NCBI RefSeq assembly: GCF_025567045.1
Contig: NZ_JAOQJK010000006.1
Span: forward strand, 124,001 to 188,000
Source of the DNA: Barnesiella propionica
GTDB lineage: Bacteria; Bacteroidota; Bacteroidia; Bacteroidales; Barnesiellaceae
Direction: 5' to 3'
DNA: 64,000 bases
The translations under genes and the position numbers were made by a program. The number at the start of each line of letters is the position of its first letter. The first letter of the stretch is position 1. Positions 1-8,984 of this stretch are shown one piece after another. The notes under the pieces were generated by a model that had not been told where the DNA came from, did not search any database, and worked only from the letters and a program-made list of their open reading frames with translations.

Positions 1-867
1 AATCGTAATTACATGCACTTTATCGCACTCTTTACAATAAGGAATACTATCGGTAAATATCATTTCTTCCATAGAAGATTCCGTTACGCGTTCGGTAGCC
101 GGGCAACTCATAACCGCATGACTGGCTATAGCCCTCACAGAAAGGGCTCCTTTATTTTTCATCAGATCTGCGGCTTTGGTTATAGTTCCGGCCGTATCTA
201 CCATATCATCAATGAGTATTACATTTTTACCCTCTACATCTCCTATCACAGTCATACTTTCCACCACATTTGCCTTAGCACGTTGTTTATGGCACAACAC
301 AAGAGGAACACCGAAATGCTTCGCATACGTGCTGGCACGTTTAGATCCTCCCACATCGGGAGTAGCGATAACCATATTCTCCAGATTTAAAGATCTGATA
401 TAAGGGATAAATACAGAAGAAGCATACAAATGGTCCACAGGGACATTGAAAAATCCCTGAATCTGATCGGCATGCAAATCCATAGTAATAAGCCGGCTGA
501 TACCAGCAACACTTAACAGGTCGGCAATCAACTTGGCTCCGATGGAAACACGAGGTTTGTCTTTACGATCCTGACGTGCCCATCCGAAATACGGAATTAC
601 GGCAATAATCGATTTCGCAGAAGCACGTTTAGCCGCATCCACCATCAGTAACAATTCCATAAGGTTATCGGAATTCGGGAAAGTAGACTGCACCAGATAA
701 ACCTGGCAACCTCTTATTGATTCTTCAAACGAAACGGAGAACTCGCCGTCGGCAAAATGCTGGATATTCATATTACCCAGTTCACAACCTAAGCTCTTAC
801 ATATTTTTTCCGCCAAATACCGTGAATTAGTACCGGAAAAGACCTTAAAGGGAGGTGTTTGACTCAT
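1..867 (-). CDS. prs: Ribose-phosphate pyrophosphokinase (partial, 3' end outside window)
   Basis: Makes phosphoribosyl pyrophosphate from ribose 5-phosphate and ATP, the precursor of purines, pyrimidines, histidine and NAD. The 289 visible codons start at the ATG at 865-867 (MSQTPPFKVFSGT). They contain the family motifs FADGEFSV, PYFGWARQDRKDKPR and the PRPP loop VILIDDMVDTAGT. The frame is open to the window edge, so about 20-25 C-terminal residues are missing compared with the usual ~312. A TAACTTTG box lies 41 bases upstream. The cytoplasmic housekeeping role is known for the family and the assignment is firm. Confidence 0.97.
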   Translation of the reverse strand, partial: MSQTPPFKVFSGTNSRYLAEKICKSLGCELGNMNIQHFADGEFSVSFEESIRGCQVYLVQSTFPNSDNLMELLLMVDAAKRASAKSIIAVIPYFGWARQDRKDKPRVSIGAKLIADLLSVAGISRLITMDLHADQIQGFFNVPVDHLYASSVFIPYIRSLNLENMVIATPDVGGSKRASTYAKHFGVPLVLCHKQRAKANVVESMTVIGDVEGKNVILIDDMVDTAGTITKAADLMKNKGALSVRAIASHAVMSCPATERVTESSMEEMIFTDSIPYCKECDKVHVITI

Positions 868-907
868 GAGGTTTTTGATATAAAACGAAGTTTGTATAAT
901 TTTTCTG

Positions 908-915
908 CAAAGTTA
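908..915 (-). promoter_or_regulatory. Bacteroidetes-type -7 box for prs
   Basis: On the minus strand the bases read TAACTTTG, an exact match to the TAnnTTTG -7 consensus, 41 bases ahead of the prs start codon. No clear TTTG -33 element is seen at the expected distance, so only the -7 box is called. Confidence 0.5.
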
Positions 916-947
916 CTATTTCTATTCTTAAATAATCCCTGAACCTA

Positions 948-2660
948 TTATTTTTTTATCTCTACTCCTATATTTTTTTGAACGGCTTTCCATACGACAG
1001 CTCCGTATGCGTCAACTCTCGTTTCAAAAGGCATATCGGGATATATTTTTTTAGTATCTTCATCCCCCGACAATAATTCTTCACATTTGAATATTCCTTC
1101 CTGTAAAGCCATGACCGAAAAGGCATGAGCCGGTATATTCACTTTTACCGAGACAGGACGGGAAGAAAAATTAACCACGATTACCAGCAACGTTTTTTTC
1201 CCTCTACGTAAAAATGCGAATTGACGGTGTGCATTAAAATCAGGATTATCATAATTGACGTACATAAGATCGAAAAAGGAACCTTCCGATATCGCATCTT
1301 CTTTATTGCACAAAAGAAGAACTTTCTGATACAGCTTTCTCAGTTTTTTTTCTCCGGCCGTCAGCTTAGCCGAATTGAATTTTCCTTTATTATTCCATCG
1401 GGCTATCGTAGGTACGGTCCAATAATCGAATATGGTAGTACGGCCGTCTTCACCACTGAATCCTTCAGCATCCATCCCGCGCTCTCCCAGTTCTTGTCCG
1501 AAATACATCATGAACGGGCATACGCTTATCATCGCAGACACAACCAAAGCCGGAAGAACTTTTCCTGCATCGCCCGCAAAAAAAGGAGATGCAAAGCGTT
1601 GTTCATCGTGATTTTCAAGAAAATTCAGCATGCTATGGTTTATTCCGTCCACCGATTGCCAGCATTGTGTCAACAAAGAAGCCGAGGCATTGTGACAAAG
1701 TACGGCTTTAAGTGTATCGTACAGCCCTACTTTATCGTATAAATAATCGAATTTTCCATTATGTATATAATTCCTGTATTCTCCTTGATTATATATCTCT
1801 GCAATAAACAGGATACCGGGATATTGCTTTTTAACTTTCGGGATCGCCCATCCCCAAAACTGAACGGGAACCATCTCTGCCATATCACAACGAAAAGCAT
1901 CTACTCCTTTTCCTGACCAGAATAGAAGAATATCCAACATTTTTATCCATGTATCGGGTATCGGGTCAAAAACACGGTGACGCCCATGCATATAATCCAC
2001 ACCGTAATTGAGTTTTACCGTCTCATACCAGTCATTTTTGCATGGATACGCTCCGAAGCAGTCGTTTCCCGTGGCTTTGGCAGGATATTCATGATATGCA
2101 TTCTTTCCCTCTCCTACATAGAACTGGGGAACCAGTTCCTGACGGGGTATATAGTAAAAATTATTACGGGAAGAAAAATGTACCGATGTATCGTCATCCT
2201 CTCCGAGATCTTTCACACCGGCCGGTTTAGCATCCGAAACATAATGCCGGGCTACGTGGTTGGGTACAAAATCAATTATAACTCCCAGTCCCTGTTGATG
2301 AGTACGCTGTACTAAAGCTTCGAATTCCTTCATGCGACCAGGAACATTTACCGCCAGATCAGGATCTATATCATAATAATCTTTTATGGCATAAGGCGAA
2401 CCCGCTTTGCCTTTAACAATATAAGGATTGTCCTTATCTATACCATATAAAGAATAATCGGTAGCCGTCGCATGTTCTATGACTCCTGTAAACCACACAT
2501 GTGTAGAGCCTAAAGAACGGATACTCTTTAACGCTTCTGCTGTAATATCATTCAGTTTACCAACCCCGTTCCCGGACAAATCACCATCAGGTATTACATT
2601 TTCGGTCGTATTTCCGAACAAACGGGTAAACATCTGATATATAATCATTTTTTTTTTCAT
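948..2660 (-). CDS. Glycoside hydrolase family 13 alpha-amylase-like enzyme, cytoplasmic
   Basis: 570 residues with a GH13 (beta/alpha)8 barrel. The conserved regions are visible: DFVPNH (130-135), GVDAFRCD with nucleophile Asp259, FIAEI with acid/base Glu288, and ENHD with Asp352. A short beta domain follows the barrel. No signal peptide is present, so it should act in the cytoplasm on alpha-glucans or maltodextrins; exact substrate is not deducible. Its ATG overlaps the stop of the upstream patatin gene (ATGA), so translation is probably coupled. The start codon is followed by nine A and a second ATG (codon 5), a ten-A run where slippage could occur. Confidence 0.88.
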   Translation of the reverse strand: MKKKMIIYQMFTRLFGNTTENVIPDGDLSGNGVGKLNDITAEALKSIRSLGSTHVWFTGVIEHATATDYSLYGIDKDNPYIVKGKAGSPYAIKDYYDIDPDLAVNVPGRMKEFEALVQRTHQQGLGVIIDFVPNHVARHYVSDAKPAGVKDLGEDDDTSVHFSSRNNFYYIPRQELVPQFYVGEGKNAYHEYPAKATGNDCFGAYPCKNDWYETVKLNYGVDYMHGRHRVFDPIPDTWIKMLDILLFWSGKGVDAFRCDMAEMVPVQFWGWAIPKVKKQYPGILFIAEIYNQGEYRNYIHNGKFDYLYDKVGLYDTLKAVLCHNASASLLTQCWQSVDGINHSMLNFLENHDEQRFASPFFAGDAGKVLPALVVSAMISVCPFMMYFGQELGERGMDAEGFSGEDGRTTIFDYWTVPTIARWNNKGKFNSAKLTAGEKKLRKLYQKVLLLCNKEDAISEGSFFDLMYVNYDNPDFNAHRQFAFLRRGKKTLLVIVVNFSSRPVSVKVNIPAHAFSVMALQEGIFKCEELLSGDEDTKKIYPDMPFETRVDAYGAVVWKAVQKNIGVEIKK

Positions 2661-3472
2661 ATCGTCAATTCCATTTTTTTCCTGTTAGTGTTGAATGAAA
2701 GAACAGTCATCGTTCTCTGATAACCGGCATTGGCTATTTCTCTCAAATCTTCCAGATCAAATATATTATATTCGGAAGCTTCCTTCACTTGTACAAGCAC
2801 ATCGCACAATCTCATATCCATAAACGTATTTCCTTTAGATATAAAACTATAAGAACGTTGCGCAATTCCTAATATACTTTGTTTATAGGTCCTGGCCACC
2901 AAAGGACTTACATTTACACCTATGATGATATCGCAACTCTGACGCACAGGGGTTACCGGCAGATTACGCAAAACGCCCCCATCTACATAATTCACGCCTT
3001 CAATATTTACAGGACTGAAAAGAATAGGGATACTACAGGATGCGCATATTCTTTCAACGATCTCGCCCGAAGTAAAAGATACCAGTTTACCGTTATCGAG
3101 ATCGGTAGCAGAAACGACAAGAGGAATGGATAAGTCTTCCAGCCGTTTTGTTCTCAGATTTTTTCCCAAAAAATTACGGAAACGGTCTATTTTAAAAAAG
3201 CCGGCCCGTGGAATAGTCAGTTCGGCCAGATCGGAAAAACTTAATTTTGAAAACAAATCGAGCATCTCGTCGGGAGAATAGCCATCGGCATATAATGCCC
3301 CGATTAATGAGCCGGCACTTACTCCGGAAATAAGGTCGGGACGAATGCCCAGTTCTTCCATCGCTTTCAAAGCTCCCACATGGGCAAAGCCCTTCGCTCC
3401 TCCTCCGCTGAGAGCCAACCCCAGGTGATAAGGCTTTATTCCGGTCAATGCAGTACTGCTTTGCTCTTCCAT
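2657..3472 (-). CDS. Patatin-like phospholipase (RssA/YlbK type)
   Basis: 271 residues forming a single patatin domain. The oxyanion loop SGGGAKGFAHVG (22-33), nucleophile elbow GVSAGS (Ser52) and catalytic Asp164 in DGG are all present, so the Ser-Asp dyad is complete. No signal peptide or beta-barrel domain is present, unlike secreted patatins such as PlpD; a cytoplasmic lipid acyl hydrolase is expected. It is the first gene of a two-gene unit with the GH13 enzyme, sharing an ATGA overlap. The link between lipase and amylase is unexplained. Confidence 0.9.
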   Translation of the reverse strand: MEEQSSTALTGIKPYHLGLALSGGGAKGFAHVGALKAMEELGIRPDLISGVSAGSLIGALYADGYSPDEMLDLFSKLSFSDLAELTIPRAGFFKIDRFRNFLGKNLRTKRLEDLSIPLVVSATDLDNGKLVSFTSGEIVERICASCSIPILFSPVNIEGVNYVDGGVLRNLPVTPVRQSCDIIIGVNVSPLVARTYKQSILGIAQRSYSFISKGNTFMDMRLCDVLVQVKEASEYNIFDLEDLREIANAGYQRTMTVLSFNTNRKKMELTI

Positions 3473-3597
3473 ATTACTTCATTATCGTTGATAAATATCG
3501 TTATGCGAAGATAACAATATTTCCCTGAACTCAGAATCGTTCAGCCGTGAAATAACCTATACATATTTAATAAACAACAAAAATAGAATATTTTTTA

Positions 3598-3629
3598 TTT
3601 GTGAATCGAAATCCGATTACTTACCTTTG
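3598..3629 (+). promoter_or_regulatory. Canonical Bacteroidetes promoter of the Sua5-fmt operon
   Basis: TTTG at 3598-3601, then 20 bases, then TACCTTTG at 3622-3629: both elements match the -33/-7 consensus. It precedes the start at 3688 by about 50 bases and probably drives the five-gene operon up to 8898. Confidence 0.75.
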
Positions 3630-3687
3630 TATTATTCTTTTTTAGAAAACCTGTATCAATTTACGTAAAATAATCTTATTGATCGAG

Positions 3688-4251
3688 ATGGAGGAAGACA
3701 TAAAGAAAGCTTGTGAAATTATGGAGGGGGGAGGTATTATTTTATACCCTACCGACACCATTTGGGGAATCGGTTGCGATGCAACTAATGAAAAAGCGGT
3801 AAAACGGGTATATGACATAAAAAAAAGAGCTGATAATAAAGCAATGATCGTATTGACTGACCGGCCTTCGAAGCTCGAGTTTTATATCCGTGAAGTTCCT
3901 GATATTGCTTGGGACTTACTGGATGCGGCAGACAAACCTCTTACCGTAATTTATGACGGGGCCCGTAACCTGGCACCGAACCTTATCGGGGAAGACGGAA
4001 GCATAGGCATACGTATAACTAAAGAAGAATTCTCAAAAAAATTATGCGAACGTTTTCGTAAAGCGGTCGTTTCTACTTCGGCAAATATCAGCGGAGAAGC
4101 TGCTCCAAAATGTTTTGCCGATATAACGGATGAAATTAAAAATGCAGTGGATTACGTTGTAACCATACGCAGGGACGAAAACGCACCTGCAAAACCATCC
4201 AGTATTATTAAACTGGGAACCGGTGGTATTATAAAAATCATACGCGATTGA
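3688..4251 (+). CDS. L-threonylcarbamoyladenylate synthase (Sua5/YrdC/YwlC family)
   Basis: Forms threonylcarbamoyl-AMP from threonine, bicarbonate and ATP for t6A37 modification of ANN-decoding tRNAs. The YrdC fold is evident: GGIILYPTDTIWGIGCDA near the N-terminus, KRADNKAM, STSANISGEAAP. At 187 residues it is the short, YrdC-like form without the C-terminal Sua5 domain. A TTG nine bases upstream (3679) is in frame, but the ATG at 3688 is preferred. It is first in an operon and its stop overlaps the next gene's start. Confidence 0.93.
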   Translation: MEEDIKKACEIMEGGGIILYPTDTIWGIGCDATNEKAVKRVYDIKKRADNKAMIVLTDRPSKLEFYIREVPDIAWDLLDAADKPLTVIYDGARNLAPNLIGEDGSIGIRITKEEFSKKLCERFRKAVVSTSANISGEAAPKCFADITDEIKNAVDYVVTIRRDENAPAKPSSIIKLGTGGIIKIIRD

Positions 4252-5657
4252 TAAACAGAAAACAACAACAAATAAAATATGTCGTTGGGGATTTCATAGC
4301 CTCCAACGTAACTTGGTTTTTATTTAATCTGTTGAGATATTATTTTGTAGCATTTGTCAATTTCAAATCTTTACAAGTTTATTTATCTTCCTGGCGCGTT
4401 ATAGAAGGACAGATATTTTTTCCTGTACTGATGATGGCTATTTATTATTTTTCCGGCTATTATAACCAGCCCTTTTTCAAATCCCGCCTTCAGGAATTTT
4501 TCACATCTCTTTCTTCTACCGTCATTTGTGCCATTCTTATATTTTTCATCGCTCTTATCAATGACGTAATGCCATTCCGCAAGGATAATTACGAACTCAT
4601 ATTGGGACTTATCGGAATTCAGTTCACTTGTATCTACATATCAAGAGCCTGGATAACATCTTATGCCACAAAAAAAATTCATAAACGAATATGGCAATTC
4701 AACACATTGGTCATCGGAGCAGGAAAATCGGCTGTCAAGTTTTATAACGAACTGGAGCAAATGAAAAAATCCATGGGATACAACATTGTCGGGTTCGTAC
4801 AGCTTCCCAAGGAAAAAACACAAACATTACCCCGTCCTGTCTATTCCCTGGAAAACATAAGCGAAATTATTGAAGAAATGAACATCAAGGAGCTTATTAT
4901 TGTCCCCGACAGTTATAACCGTCAACAACTGCACTTCATTATAAACCGTCTATATCCTCTTGATCTTCCTATAAAATTGAGATTGAACGATTTCGAGCTT
5001 ATTTCTTCGCGGGTAAAACTTACGAATATATACGGAACCCCCCTGGTAGATATGACAAGCTGCGTAGCTTCCGATTCGTATAAGAATATAAAAAGGGGAC
5101 TGGACATTTTATTGTCTTGTATAGCTCTTGTTTTGATTGCTCCTGTCATGGCAATTCTCGCCATATATATAAAAAAGGATTCCAAAGGTCCTGTATTTTA
5201 CCGTCAGGAGAGGATAGGCTACAGACATAAACCTTTTATCCTGTATAAATTACGAACGATGAGACAGGATGCCGAAACGGAAGGACCGGCTCTTTCGAGC
5301 GAAAACGACACACGTATTACCCGTATAGGACATATTCTACGCAAATACCGGTTTGACGAACTACCTCAGTTCTGGAATGTATTAAAAGGAGATATGTCCA
5401 TCGTCGGTCCCCGCCCCGAACGGGAGTTTTTTATCCGGAAAATCATGGAGAAAGCTCCGTATTATACTTTATTATACCAGATAAGACCGGGTATTACTTC
5501 CTGGGGAATGGTCAAGTTCGGCTACGCCCGCAATATAGATGAAATGATAAAACGACTCAAATTCGATATATTATATTTAGAGAACATGTCCATGCTGGTA
5601 GATATGAAAATAATTATCTACACCATTAAGACAGTGATTACAGGAAAAGGGATCTGA
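4248..5657 (+). CDS. Polyprenyl-phosphate hexose-1-phosphate transferase (WbaP/WcaJ-type)
   Basis: 469 residues: four to five N-terminal membrane segments (about 10-130), a Rossmann-like CoA-binding domain (about 150-260, VIGAGKSAVKFYNEL), one further membrane helix (285-310) and a C-terminal bacterial sugar transferase domain with YKLRTMRQDAE, RFDELPQFWNVLKGDMS and VGPRPERE. This family transfers sugar-1-phosphate from a nucleotide sugar to undecaprenyl phosphate, starting polysaccharide or protein glycan assembly. The start is probably TTG at 4248, giving a TTGA overlap with the previous stop; no better ATG exists. It sits in a housekeeping operon rather than a capsule cluster. Confidence 0.88.
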   Translation: MINRKQQQIKYVVGDFIASNVTWFLFNLLRYYFVAFVNFKSLQVYLSSWRVIEGQIFFPVLMMAIYYFSGYYNQPFFKSRLQEFFTSLSSTVICAILIFFIALINDVMPFRKDNYELILGLIGIQFTCIYISRAWITSYATKKIHKRIWQFNTLVIGAGKSAVKFYNELEQMKKSMGYNIVGFVQLPKEKTQTLPRPVYSLENISEIIEEMNIKELIIVPDSYNRQQLHFIINRLYPLDLPIKLRLNDFELISSRVKLTNIYGTPLVDMTSCVASDSYKNIKRGLDILLSCIALVLIAPVMAILAIYIKKDSKGPVFYRQERIGYRHKPFILYKLRTMRQDAETEGPALSSENDTRITRIGHILRKYRFDELPQFWNVLKGDMSIVGPRPEREFFIRKIMEKAPYYTLLYQIRPGITSWGMVKFGYARNIDEMIKRLKFDILYLENMSMLVDMKIIIYTIKTVITGKGI

Positions 5658-7450
5658 TGAAAGAAGATATTACAATAGAAAAAGATTGGTTTCTCAGGTT
5701 ACTTATTTGGAGAGAGAAACATCTGAAAGAAAGAAATTTCATTCTTATTCTGAGTTTCATAATAGGCATATTCACCGCGGCTGCCACTTTGCTGCTGAAA
5801 TATCTTATACACACCATCCAGAACTTACTTACCGACCATCTGTCCGTGGACGGGGCTAATTATCTCTATTTGATATATCCCGTTATCGGTATTTTATTGG
5901 CTGGACTTTATGTAAGATATGTAGTAAAAGATGACATCAGTCATGGTGTCACCCGCATATTATATGCCATATCACAAAAGAAAAGCCGGCTGAAACCTCA
6001 CAATATGTATACTTCGGTCATTGCCAGTTCCATTACCATCGGATTCGGTGGTTCGGTAGGAGCCGAAGCACCAATCGTATATACCGGAGCGGCTATAGGT
6101 TCCAATATAGGACGATTGTTCCGGCTGGATCAGCGGGTATTGATGCTACTTGTCGGGTGCGGCTCGGCTGCAGCTATCGCCGGTATATTCAAAGCACCTA
6201 TCGCCGGGATGCTTTTTACCTTGGAAGTTTTAATGGTAGACCTTACGACCACATCGGTACTCCCTCTGCTCGTTTCTTCTATTACCGCCGTTACCGTGTC
6301 TTATATTTTCACCGGATATAATGCCGAGTTCAGTTTTGTCCAAACCGAAGAATTTGTGGCCGGACGTATTCCATACGTTATCGTACTGGGTGTTTTCTGC
6401 GGATTCGTATCTCTTTATTTTACCCGTGTTATGAACCGGATGGAAAACATCTTCAGAAAAATAGGGACTCCATGGAAAAAATTCGCGTTCGGTTCCGTTA
6501 TATTAAGTCTTTCCATATTTTTACTGCCGCCTTTGTACGGTGAAGGATATGAATCTATCCTGCAGCTTTTAAGCGGACATTATGAAGAAATAACACAGGG
6601 CAGTTTATTTTACGCCGGCCGGGAACAGGCATGGAATATGATCTTAATATTAAGCTTGGTTATTTTAGTTAAGGTTTTCGCCACCAGTGCGACCAACGGT
6701 GGCGGCGGAGTAGGTGGAACATTTGCTCCCAGCCTCTATGTGGGATGTTTTGCCGGTTTCTTTTTTGCTTACACGTTGAATCATATAGGCATGCCTATGG
6801 AATTATCTGCCAAGAATTTTGCCCTTATGGGGATGGCCGGTGTCATGGCCGCAGTTATGCACGCCCCACTGATGGCCATATTCCTTACTGCCGAACTGAC
6901 GGGAGGATATGAATTATTTCTTCCTCTTATGATAACCTCGACCGTAGCTTACGCCACTATAAAAATATTCGAACCTCATAGTATCTATACAATGCGTCTG
7001 GCAAAGAAAGGCGAACTGCTGACCCATCATAAGGATAAAGCCGTACTCACCTTATTGAAAATGGACAGTGTGATCGAAAAAGATTTTCTTACCGTACAAC
7101 CCGATATGACATTGGGAGATATGGTGAAAGTCATTTCCCAGTCACACCGTAATATATTTCCCGTGACCGACCGGAACAATAAAATGCTGGGGATAGTGCT
7201 TTTAGACGACATACGCAATATCATGTTCCGGCCAGACCTATACAAACGCATGTACGTGCGTAAATTCATGGTCTCTCCCCCAGCAAAAATAGAGGTAGGG
7301 ATGAGCATGGAACAAGTAATGAAAACATTTGATGAAACAAATGCCTGGAATTTACCGGTCGTTGAGAACAATGAATATGTAGGTTTTGTTTCCAAATCGA
7401 AAATATTCAATTCCTACCGGCGCGTGCTGGTCCATTTTTCACAGGATTAA
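5657..7450 (+). CDS. ClC family chloride channel/antiporter with paired CBS domains
   Basis: 597 residues. The membrane part (about 25-440) has the ClC signatures: GAEAP with gating glutamate E137 (a variant of GREGP) and GGTFAPSLYVG for the third selectivity loop. The first loop is SHGV instead of GSGIP, as in the subfamily close to CLC_sycA. The C-terminus (about 465-590) carries two CBS domains, usually adenosine-nucleotide sensors. It overlaps the upstream stop by one base (TGATG), so it belongs to the operon. Whether it is a channel or a Cl-/H+ exchanger is not decided here. A second ClC lies at 10172. Confidence 0.92.
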   Translation: MKEDITIEKDWFLRLLIWREKHLKERNFILILSFIIGIFTAAATLLLKYLIHTIQNLLTDHLSVDGANYLYLIYPVIGILLAGLYVRYVVKDDISHGVTRILYAISQKKSRLKPHNMYTSVIASSITIGFGGSVGAEAPIVYTGAAIGSNIGRLFRLDQRVLMLLVGCGSAAAIAGIFKAPIAGMLFTLEVLMVDLTTTSVLPLLVSSITAVTVSYIFTGYNAEFSFVQTEEFVAGRIPYVIVLGVFCGFVSLYFTRVMNRMENIFRKIGTPWKKFAFGSVILSLSIFLLPPLYGEGYESILQLLSGHYEEITQGSLFYAGREQAWNMILILSLVILVKVFATSATNGGGGVGGTFAPSLYVGCFAGFFFAYTLNHIGMPMELSAKNFALMGMAGVMAAVMHAPLMAIFLTAELTGGYELFLPLMITSTVAYATIKIFEPHSIYTMRLAKKGELLTHHKDKAVLTLLKMDSVIEKDFLTVQPDMTLGDMVKVISQSHRNIFPVTDRNNKMLGIVLLDDIRNIMFRPDLYKRMYVRKFMVSPPAKIEVGMSMEQVMKTFDETNAWNLPVVENNEYVGFVSKSKIFNSYRRVLVHFSQD

Positions 7451-7550
7451 ACACGATTGCAATTTAAACCCGATTAAAAGAAATAAAGTAAATATTCCGA
7501 AACAGAAAGTTCGCAGAATATTATTATCACTTTGTAAAAACGACAAAAAG

Positions 7551-8519
7551 ATGACGAAAGAAGAATTACGTATCGTATATATGGGTACTCCCGATTTTGC
7601 AGTAGAAAGTCTGCGCCGCCTGGTAGAAGGGGGCTATAACGTGGCTGGTGTCATTACGATGCCGGACAAACCGGCCGGACGGGGACATAAGATACAATAT
7701 TCCGCCGTAAAACAATATGCCCTGGAACAAAATCTGAAATTGCTGCAACCTGTAAAATTAAAGGATGAAGAGTTTCTGAATGAATTACATTCGTTAAAAG
7801 CAGATCTGCAAATTGTCGTGGCTTTCAGAATGCTCCCCGAAGTCGTGTGGGATATGCCCAAATTGGGAACATTCAATCTCCATGCTTCACTCTTACCTCA
7901 ATACAGGGGTGCTGCTCCTATTAACTGGGCGGTTATTAACGGAGACAAGAAAACCGGAGTAACCACGTTCTTTCTCACCCACGAAATAGATACAGGACGC
8001 GTTATCCAGCAAAAAAGCATACCTATTGCCGAAACCGACAATGTAGGCATAGTTCACGACAAACTTATGACGATGGGAGCAGAGATGGTTCTCGAGACCG
8101 TAGATTCTATCCTTGCCGGTACGGTAAAATCAATAGAACAGGATACCATGATTTGCGAAGAACCGCTACGTCCGGCTCCCAAAATATTTAAAGAGACCTG
8201 CCATATTGACTGGAATGCTCCCGCTGAACAAATATATAATCTCATACGGGGGTTATCGCCTTATCCTGCAGCCTGGACCGAAATGGAAACTCCCGACGGT
8301 ACTTGCTATAGTGTGAAGATATTCGAAACAGAAAAAATACACACCTCACATTCTTTTAATCCCGGAAAGGTCTTTACCGACGGGAAAAAATATATAGATA
8401 TCGCATGTAAAGACGGATATATAAGATTAAAAGAACTACAACTGGCCGGAAAAAAACGACTCCGCACGGAAGAATTATTGCGAGGATTCAATATCACGAA
8501 CGATTTCATCTGCCTATAG
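7551..8519 (+). CDS. fmt: Methionyl-tRNA formyltransferase
   Basis: 322 residues; formylates Met-tRNA(fMet) with 10-formyltetrahydrofolate. The N-terminal formyltransferase domain shows VYMGTPDFAV, the catalytic block FNLHASLLPQYRGAAP and THEIDTGRVI; the C-terminal OB-like domain follows from about 205. The frame is open further upstream to 7386 inside the ClC gene, but the ATG at 7551 gives the family-typical N-terminus, leaving a 100-base gap after the ClC stop. No peptide deformylase gene is adjacent, unlike in many bacteria. Confidence 0.96.
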   Translation: MTKEELRIVYMGTPDFAVESLRRLVEGGYNVAGVITMPDKPAGRGHKIQYSAVKQYALEQNLKLLQPVKLKDEEFLNELHSLKADLQIVVAFRMLPEVVWDMPKLGTFNLHASLLPQYRGAAPINWAVINGDKKTGVTTFFLTHEIDTGRVIQQKSIPIAETDNVGIVHDKLMTMGAEMVLETVDSILAGTVKSIEQDTMICEEPLRPAPKIFKETCHIDWNAPAEQIYNLIRGLSPYPAAWTEMETPDGTCYSVKIFETEKIHTSHSFNPGKVFTDGKKYIDIACKDGYIRLKELQLAGKKRLRTEELLRGFNITNDFICL

Positions 8520-8520
8520 T

Positions 8521-8898
8521 ATGAATCTTCCGAGGAATCCCAAACGACTCCTTTTTTCGATCCTGGGAACTCTGAGCTTTATTCTCGGTTTCCTGGGGTT
8601 ATTCATTCCGGTGCTGCCCACTACTCCTTTCTGGCTGCTTACGGCTTACTTATATATGAGAAGTTCGCAACGTCTATACGACCGTGTTATGAAAATTCCC
8701 CTATTCCGGCATACTGTATTGAATTTTCAGGTTTACAGGGCTATCCCCTTGAAAATAAAAATCATATCTATTACTACGATGTGGCTCACCATAGCCCTGT
8801 CGATATGGCTGGTACGAATATTATGGATTCAGATGCTCCTGATCGGGATCACTATTGCCGTCACTATCCATATATTATCTTACAAAACATTGAAGTAA
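8521..8898 (+). CDS. DUF454 (YbaN-like) inner membrane protein
   Basis: 125 residues starting one base after the fmt stop, so it is likely cotranscribed. Family hallmarks are the GFLGLFIPVLPTTPFWLLTA segment (about 22-41) and two C-terminal hydrophobic stretches (about 80-120). DUF454 proteins are small inner-membrane proteins of unknown function. It is the last gene before a strong terminator. Confidence 0.85.
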   Translation: MNLPRNPKRLLFSILGTLSFILGFLGLFIPVLPTTPFWLLTAYLYMRSSQRLYDRVMKIPLFRHTVLNFQVYRAIPLKIKIISITTMWLTIALSIWLVRILWIQMLLIGITIAVTIHILSYKTLK

Positions 8899-8924
8899 CC
8901 GGCAATATTGACAATATTAAAACA

Positions 8925-8962
8925 ATAAAAGGTAACGGGGCCTACACCTCGTTACCTTTTAT
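8925..8962. terminator. Bidirectional intrinsic terminator between convergent genes
   Basis: A 16-bp stem (8925-8940 with 8947-8962, one G-T pair) encloses a 6-base loop and has A-rich and T-rich flanks, so it can act in both directions. It separates the fmt operon from the convergent SGNH hydrolase gene. Confidence 0.85.
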
Positions 8963-8984
8963 CGATCTTAAAAAACAACAAATG

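Noticed and set aside
7386..7550. N-terminal extension of Fmt
   Set aside because: The extra 55 codons overlap the ClC gene and have no similarity to Fmt; the ATG at 7551 gives the standard N-terminus.
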